Source of the DNA: an uncultured Anaerolineae bacterium
GTDB taxonomy: Bacteria; Chloroflexota; Anaerolineae; Aggregatilineales; UBA2796
Assembly: GCA_938005675.1 (NCBI GenBank)
Contig: CALKXH010000089.1
Coordinates: 1-35,712 of the forward strand
Direction of reading: 5' to 3'
Length of the DNA stretch: 35,712 bases
A program made the position numbers and the translations under genes. Under the pieces are notes generated by a model. It had not been told where the DNA came from. It did no database searches and worked only from the letters and a program-made list of their open reading frames with translations. Positions 32,687 through 35,712 of this stretch are shown here, one piece after another (position 1 is the stretch's first letter; every line of letters begins with the position of its first letter).

Positions 32687-33466
32687 ATGATCGCCTCCGC
32701 GAATGGCAAGCCGCGCGGCGTGCGCCTGTTCTACAGCCGTCGGCACTACGCCGAGCCTGTGGCGGGCAGCCCCGCGCTGGAGATCGAGCATCTGTACGTC
32801 AACCGCCCTAACCAGAACATCCTGGCGCTGGAGGACGTCTCGGTGCGCCTGCCCGTCGGGGCGCGGCTTGCCCTCGTCGGTCCGAACGGGGCGGGCAAGT
32901 CCACGTTGCTCAAGAGCATCGCGGGCTTGCTGCCGATTCGCTCCGGGCGGCTGCTGATCTACGGTCTGCCCGTTGGAGCCTGTCATCATCGGGTGGCGTA
33001 CTTGCCGCAACGCGGCGAGATCGATTGGCGCTTCCCGATCAGCCTGCGCCGCCTCGTCATGACGGGGCGCTACGTGCATCTGGGCTGGTTGCGCCGCCCC
33101 AGCGCCGAAGATTGGCAGATCGTCGACCGCACAATCGCGCGGCTGGGCTTGAGCGCCCTCGCTGAGCGGCAAATCGGGCAACTCAGCGGCGGTCAGCAGC
33201 AGCGGGCGCTCCTAGCGCGCGCCTTGGCGCAGGAGGCTGACCTGATCCTGCTCGACGAGCCGACCTCAGCAGTGGATGCCGAGACGCAAGCGATCATCAG
33301 CGCCCTGATCGGCGAGCTCAGCCGCGATGGCAAGACGCTCGTGGTGGCGACTCACAACCTCGAACGCCTTGAGAGCGACTTCGATAACGTCCTGTACTTG
33401 CGCGAGGGCAGGCAGGTCACGCCGCCGCTCAACGCGTCTAGCGATGCCGCTTGGCAGGCTCTCTGA
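32687..33466 (+). CDS. znuC: metal ABC transporter ATP-binding protein
   Basis: The 259-residue nucleotide-binding domain has Walker A GPNGAGKST (65-73), Q-loop YLPQRGEIDW, signature LSGGQQQR, Walker B LILLDEPTS and the H-loop ATHN. Alignment by eye shows an N-terminal extension of about 30 residues (MIASANGKPRGVRLFYSRRH) before the usual start of the domain. A later start is possible but none has a better ribosome site. The gene begins one base after znuA and its stop overlaps the next ATG (ATGA-type overlap), so the three proteins are co-translated. Confidence 0.93.
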   Translation: MIASANGKPRGVRLFYSRRHYAEPVAGSPALEIEHLYVNRPNQNILALEDVSVRLPVGARLALVGPNGAGKSTLLKSIAGLLPIRSGRLLIYGLPVGACHHRVAYLPQRGEIDWRFPISLRRLVMTGRYVHLGWLRRPSAEDWQIVDRTIARLGLSALAERQIGQLSGGQQQRALLARALAQEADLILLDEPTSAVDAETQAIISALIGELSRDGKTLVVATHNLERLESDFDNVLYLREGRQVTPPLNASSDAAWQAL

Positions 33467-34308
33467 TGACTTTCCTGAACGATCTGATCGAGCCCTTCAT
33501 CCGTTTTCAGTTCATGCGCAACAGCCTGATGGCGGTGGTGCTGGTCGGGACGCTGTGCGCCACCATCGGCGTGTACGTGGTGCTGCGCCGCATGGCGTTC
33601 ATCGGCGATGCGCTGGCGCACACTGTGCTGCCGGGCATCGTCTTCGCCTACTTCAACGGGCTGAGCCTGTTCTTCGGAGCGGTGGTGGCGGGTCTGCTGA
33701 CCGCTTTCGGCATCGGTTGGCTCTCGCGCCGCGAGACCCTGCGCGAGGATACCGCCATCGGCATCATGTTCACCTTCATGTTCGCGCTGGGCATCCTGCT
33801 GATGAGCACGGCGCGCTCCTTCCGCGATTTCACGCACATCCTCTTCGGCAACGTGCTGGGCGTCACGCCCGGCGATCTGAATCTGATCGGCGGCGTGGCG
33901 ATCATCGTGCTGGGGACGCTGATCCTGCTCCACAAAGAGTTCGAGCTGACCTCCTTCGATCCGACGCACGCCGAAGTGATCGGCTTGCGGGCGGATCGGC
34001 TGCGCTACGCCCTGCTGATCCTCTTGGCGTTGACGGTCGTCACAGCCATTCAGGCGGTTGGCGTGGTGCTGACCAGCGCCATGCTGATCACCCCGGCGGC
34101 GACCGCCTCCCTGCTGACCAATCGCCTGCCGCGCATGATGCTGATCGCCATCGGCGTGGCTATCCTCGCCGGCGTGATCGGCTTGTACGCCTCCTACTCC
34201 TACAACGTCGCTTCGGGCGCCGCCATCGTGCTGGCTTGCACCTCGCTCTTCGGCTTAGCGTGGCTCGGTCGCACGCTCAAGGCTTGGCTGAGCAGCCGCC
34301 TCGCCTGA
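33466..34308 (+). CDS. znuB: metal ABC transporter permease (ABC-3 family)
   Basis: The 280-residue membrane protein has about eight hydrophobic helices. ABC-3 landmarks are FMRNSLMAVVLVGTLCATIGVYVVLRRMAFIGDALAHTVLPGIVFAYF (about 15-62), REDTAIGIMFTFMFALGILLMS, and the late LTSAMLITPAATASLLTNRLPRMM. The ATG overlaps the stop of the ATPase gene by one base; a TTG five codons upstream is also in frame but less likely. Together with the two preceding genes it forms a complete high-affinity zinc importer. Confidence 0.92.
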   Translation: MTFLNDLIEPFIRFQFMRNSLMAVVLVGTLCATIGVYVVLRRMAFIGDALAHTVLPGIVFAYFNGLSLFFGAVVAGLLTAFGIGWLSRRETLREDTAIGIMFTFMFALGILLMSTARSFRDFTHILFGNVLGVTPGDLNLIGGVAIIVLGTLILLHKEFELTSFDPTHAEVIGLRADRLRYALLILLALTVVTAIQAVGVVLTSAMLITPAATASLLTNRLPRMMLIAIGVAILAGVIGLYASYSYNVASGAAIVLACTSLFGLAWLGRTLKAWLSSRLA

Positions 34309-34394
34309 GGGCGACCTTTCAGCCAATTTGACCATAGCCGCTCCGCGCAAATGTGGTTAAGATTGTGCCACGCTTGCTAGGGAGGAGCTCGGCA

Positions 34395-35537
34395 GTGTCC
34401 CTGACTCAGTTTGCCATCATCGAATCGACCTTGCGCGAGGGCGAGCAGTTCGCCAACGCCAACTTCACGCCCGCCCAGAAGATGAAAATCGCCGAGAAAC
34501 TGGACGAGTTCGGCGTGGAGATGCTCGAACTCACCTCGCCCGTCGCCTCGCCCCAATCGGAGGCGGACGTGCGCAGGATCGTCGGCATGAAGCTCAAGGC
34601 GCGCATCCTGACCCACATCCGCTGCAACCGCGAGGACGCCCTGCGCGCCCTCGACACCGGCGTGGACGGCTTGGATATCGTCATCGGCACCTCGGCGGCG
34701 CTGCGCAAGCACAGCCACGGCAAGACCATCGACGAGATCATCGACCTCGCCCGCGAAGTCCTGACTTTTGTCCGCCGCCAAGCGCCGCACATCATCCTGC
34801 GCTTCAGCACGGAGGACTCTTTCCGCAGCAGCGAGGCTGACTTGTTGCGAGTCTACCTAGCTGTGGCGGAGCTGGGCGTGCTCAATCGGCTGGGCGTGGC
34901 GGATACGGTCGGCATTGCCACGCCGCAGCAAGTCTATTCGCTGGTCAGCCTGCTGCGCCGCCTGACTCACCTCGATGTGGAGTTTCACGGTCACAACGAT
35001 AGCGGCTGCGCCATCGCTAACGCCTACGCCGCGCTGGAGGCGGGCGCCACGCACGTCGATACGACCGTGCTGGGCATTGGCGAGCGCAACGGCATCACGC
35101 CGCTGGGCGGCTTGATCGCGCGCTTGTACTTCGATAACCGCGAGCTGCTGCTCAAAAAATACCGCCTCGATCTGCTCTACGAGCTCGATCACATGGTCGC
35201 CGAGATGGTCGGCGTGCAGGTGCCTTTCAACAACTACATCAGCGGCGAGACCTTCTTCACCCACAAAGCCGGCATCCACACCAAAGCCGTCCTCGCCGCC
35301 CCAGAGACCTACGAGAGCATCGATCCGAGCGATTTCGGCTTGCAACGGCGCGTGCAGATCGCCCATCGGCTGACCGGCTGGAACGCCGTGCGCAACCGCG
35401 CCCTAGAGCTGGGCTTGAGTCTGAGCGATGAGCAGGTCAAGGCGGCGACTCAGCGCATCAAGGCGCTCGCCGATCAGCGCATCGTGACGCCTGAGGAAGT
35501 CGATGAGCTGTTGCGCGCTCAGGCGGTGCTGGGCTAG
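34395..35537 (+). CDS. homocitrate synthase
   Basis: The 380-residue enzyme is a DRE-TIM metallolyase that condenses acetyl-CoA with 2-oxoglutarate, the first step of the alpha-aminoadipate lysine route. Diagnostic segments are [16 protein letters not shown] (near 10-25), [46 protein letters not shown] (about 201-245) and the lid/C-terminal [17 protein letters not shown]. These match homocitrate synthase (Lys20/NifV type) rather than 2-isopropylmalate synthase. GTG 34395 is chosen because GGAGGAG lies about 8 bases upstream; an in-frame GTG at 34353 would add 14 unlikely residues. Length equals that of Thermus-type enzymes. The next gene fits the second step of the same route. Confidence 0.9.
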   Translation: MSLTQFAIIESTLREGEQFANANFTPAQKMKIAEKLDEFGVEMLELTSPVASPQSEADVRRIVGMKLKARILTHIRCNREDALRALDTGVDGLDIVIGTSAALRKHSHGKTIDEIIDLAREVLTFVRRQAPHIILRFSTEDSFRSSEADLLRVYLAVAELGVLNRLGVADTVGIATPQQVYSLVSLLRRLTHLDVEFHGHNDSGCAIANAYAALEAGATHVDTTVLGIGERNGITPLGGLIARLYFDNRELLLKKYRLDLLYELDHMVAEMVGVQVPFNNYISGETFFTHKAGIHTKAVLAAPETYESIDPSDFGLQRRVQIAHRLTGWNAVRNRALELGLSLSDEQVKAATQRIKALADQRIVTPEEVDELLRAQAVLG

Positions 35538-35549
35538 GGGAGGGGGACG

Positions 35550-35712
35550 ATGGGCTATACGTTTGCTCAGAAAGCGCTGGCGCGCGCGGCGGGCTTGCCT
35601 GCGGTGCGCGTCGGACAAATTGTGGACGCCCGTCCGGACATCGTGCTGAGTCACGATAACACTGCCGCCATCTACCAGACCTTCAAAAAGCTCGGACTCA
35701 AGCGCGTGAAGC
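35550..35712 (+). CDS. homoaconitase / 3-isopropylmalate dehydratase large subunit, 5' part only
   Basis: The gene is cut by the window end; 54 codons are visible. The start [15 protein letters not shown] and the following [29 protein letters not shown] match the N-terminus of aconitase-family large subunits (LeuC/HacA/LysU), including the conserved HDNT. GGGGAGGGGGA immediately precedes the ATG, which lies 12 bases after the homocitrate synthase stop. Placed in this operon it most likely dehydrates and rehydrates homocitrate to homoisocitrate. LeuC of leucine synthesis is the alternative. Confidence 0.85.
   Translation, partial: MGYTFAQKALARAAGLPAVRVGQIVDARPDIVLSHDNTAAIYQTFKKLGLKRVK

Noticed and set aside
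1-35712. Search for CRISPR arrays, insertion sequences, integrases, attachment sites or phage genes.
   Set aside because: No regularly spaced repeats, transposase or integrase motifs, or terminal inverted repeats were seen; the window reads as ordinary chromosomal backbone.

Overview
This window is GC-rich bacterial chromosome, densely coded, with no gap between genes longer than about 200 bases. Gene content suggests Chloroflexota, probably an Anaerolineae-like lineage. The clues are a Tad pilus cluster without an outer-membrane secretin, proline/threonine-rich secreted lipoproteins, a sortase, Uma2-type genes, a two-Usp-domain glucosyl-3-phosphoglycerate synthase, and the homocitrate route to lysine. 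The phylum call is inference from gene content; no rRNA is present to confirm it.

Layout. 24-95 (-) is an initiator tRNA-fMet. 202-1854 holds an Ldh_2-family dehydrogenase and, convergently, ribosomal protein bL25. 2037-9970 (+) is a two-component pair (LuxR-type regulator and a DegS-like kinase with a degraded ATP-binding domain) followed by a Tad/Flp pilus export cluster: cpaB, cpaE, cpaF, tadB, tadC. A comF-like gene starts directly at the tadC stop. 10695-13367 (+) carries an LLM flavin oxidoreductase, an SPFH/band 7 membrane protein and a small unknown protein. 13364-23160 (-) is a run of five genes: lytic transglycosylase, GT4 glycosyltransferase, Usp-GpgS fusion, secreted beta-propeller protein and carB. 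23289-27473 (+) holds an unknown helical protein, a secreted HKD (phospholipase D-like) lipoprotein, a GH13 amylase-family enzyme and a Uma2 endonuclease-fold protein.

27551-29601 (+) is the most striking locus. A complete ChlI/BchI-type AAA+ chelatase subunit is followed, in the -1 frame and with a 4-base overlap, by the linker and VWA half of a ChlD subunit. A run of nine A residues lies exactly where a -1 slip would fuse the two into one ChlD-length protein of about 683 residues. One locus could therefore make both the small and the medium chelatase subunits by programmed frameshifting or transcript slippage.

29604-31533 (-) encodes a SAM methyltransferase and a sortase. It diverges from 31702-34308 (+), a zinc-type ABC transporter operon (znuA-znuC-znuB) whose strong promoter overlaps a perfect 7-base inverted repeat, a likely metal-responsive operator. 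The window ends with homocitrate synthase and the 5' end of a homoaconitase large subunit, the first two steps of the alpha-aminoadipate route to lysine.

How the genes work together. The two-component pair probably controls pilus or surface behaviour. The GT4/GpgS operon points to a glucosylglycerate-type solute or glycolipid. The chelatase locus points to cobalamin (cobalt insertion) or, less likely, chlorophyll-type magnesium insertion. The sortase, lytic transglycosylase and secreted lipoproteins belong to the cell surface.
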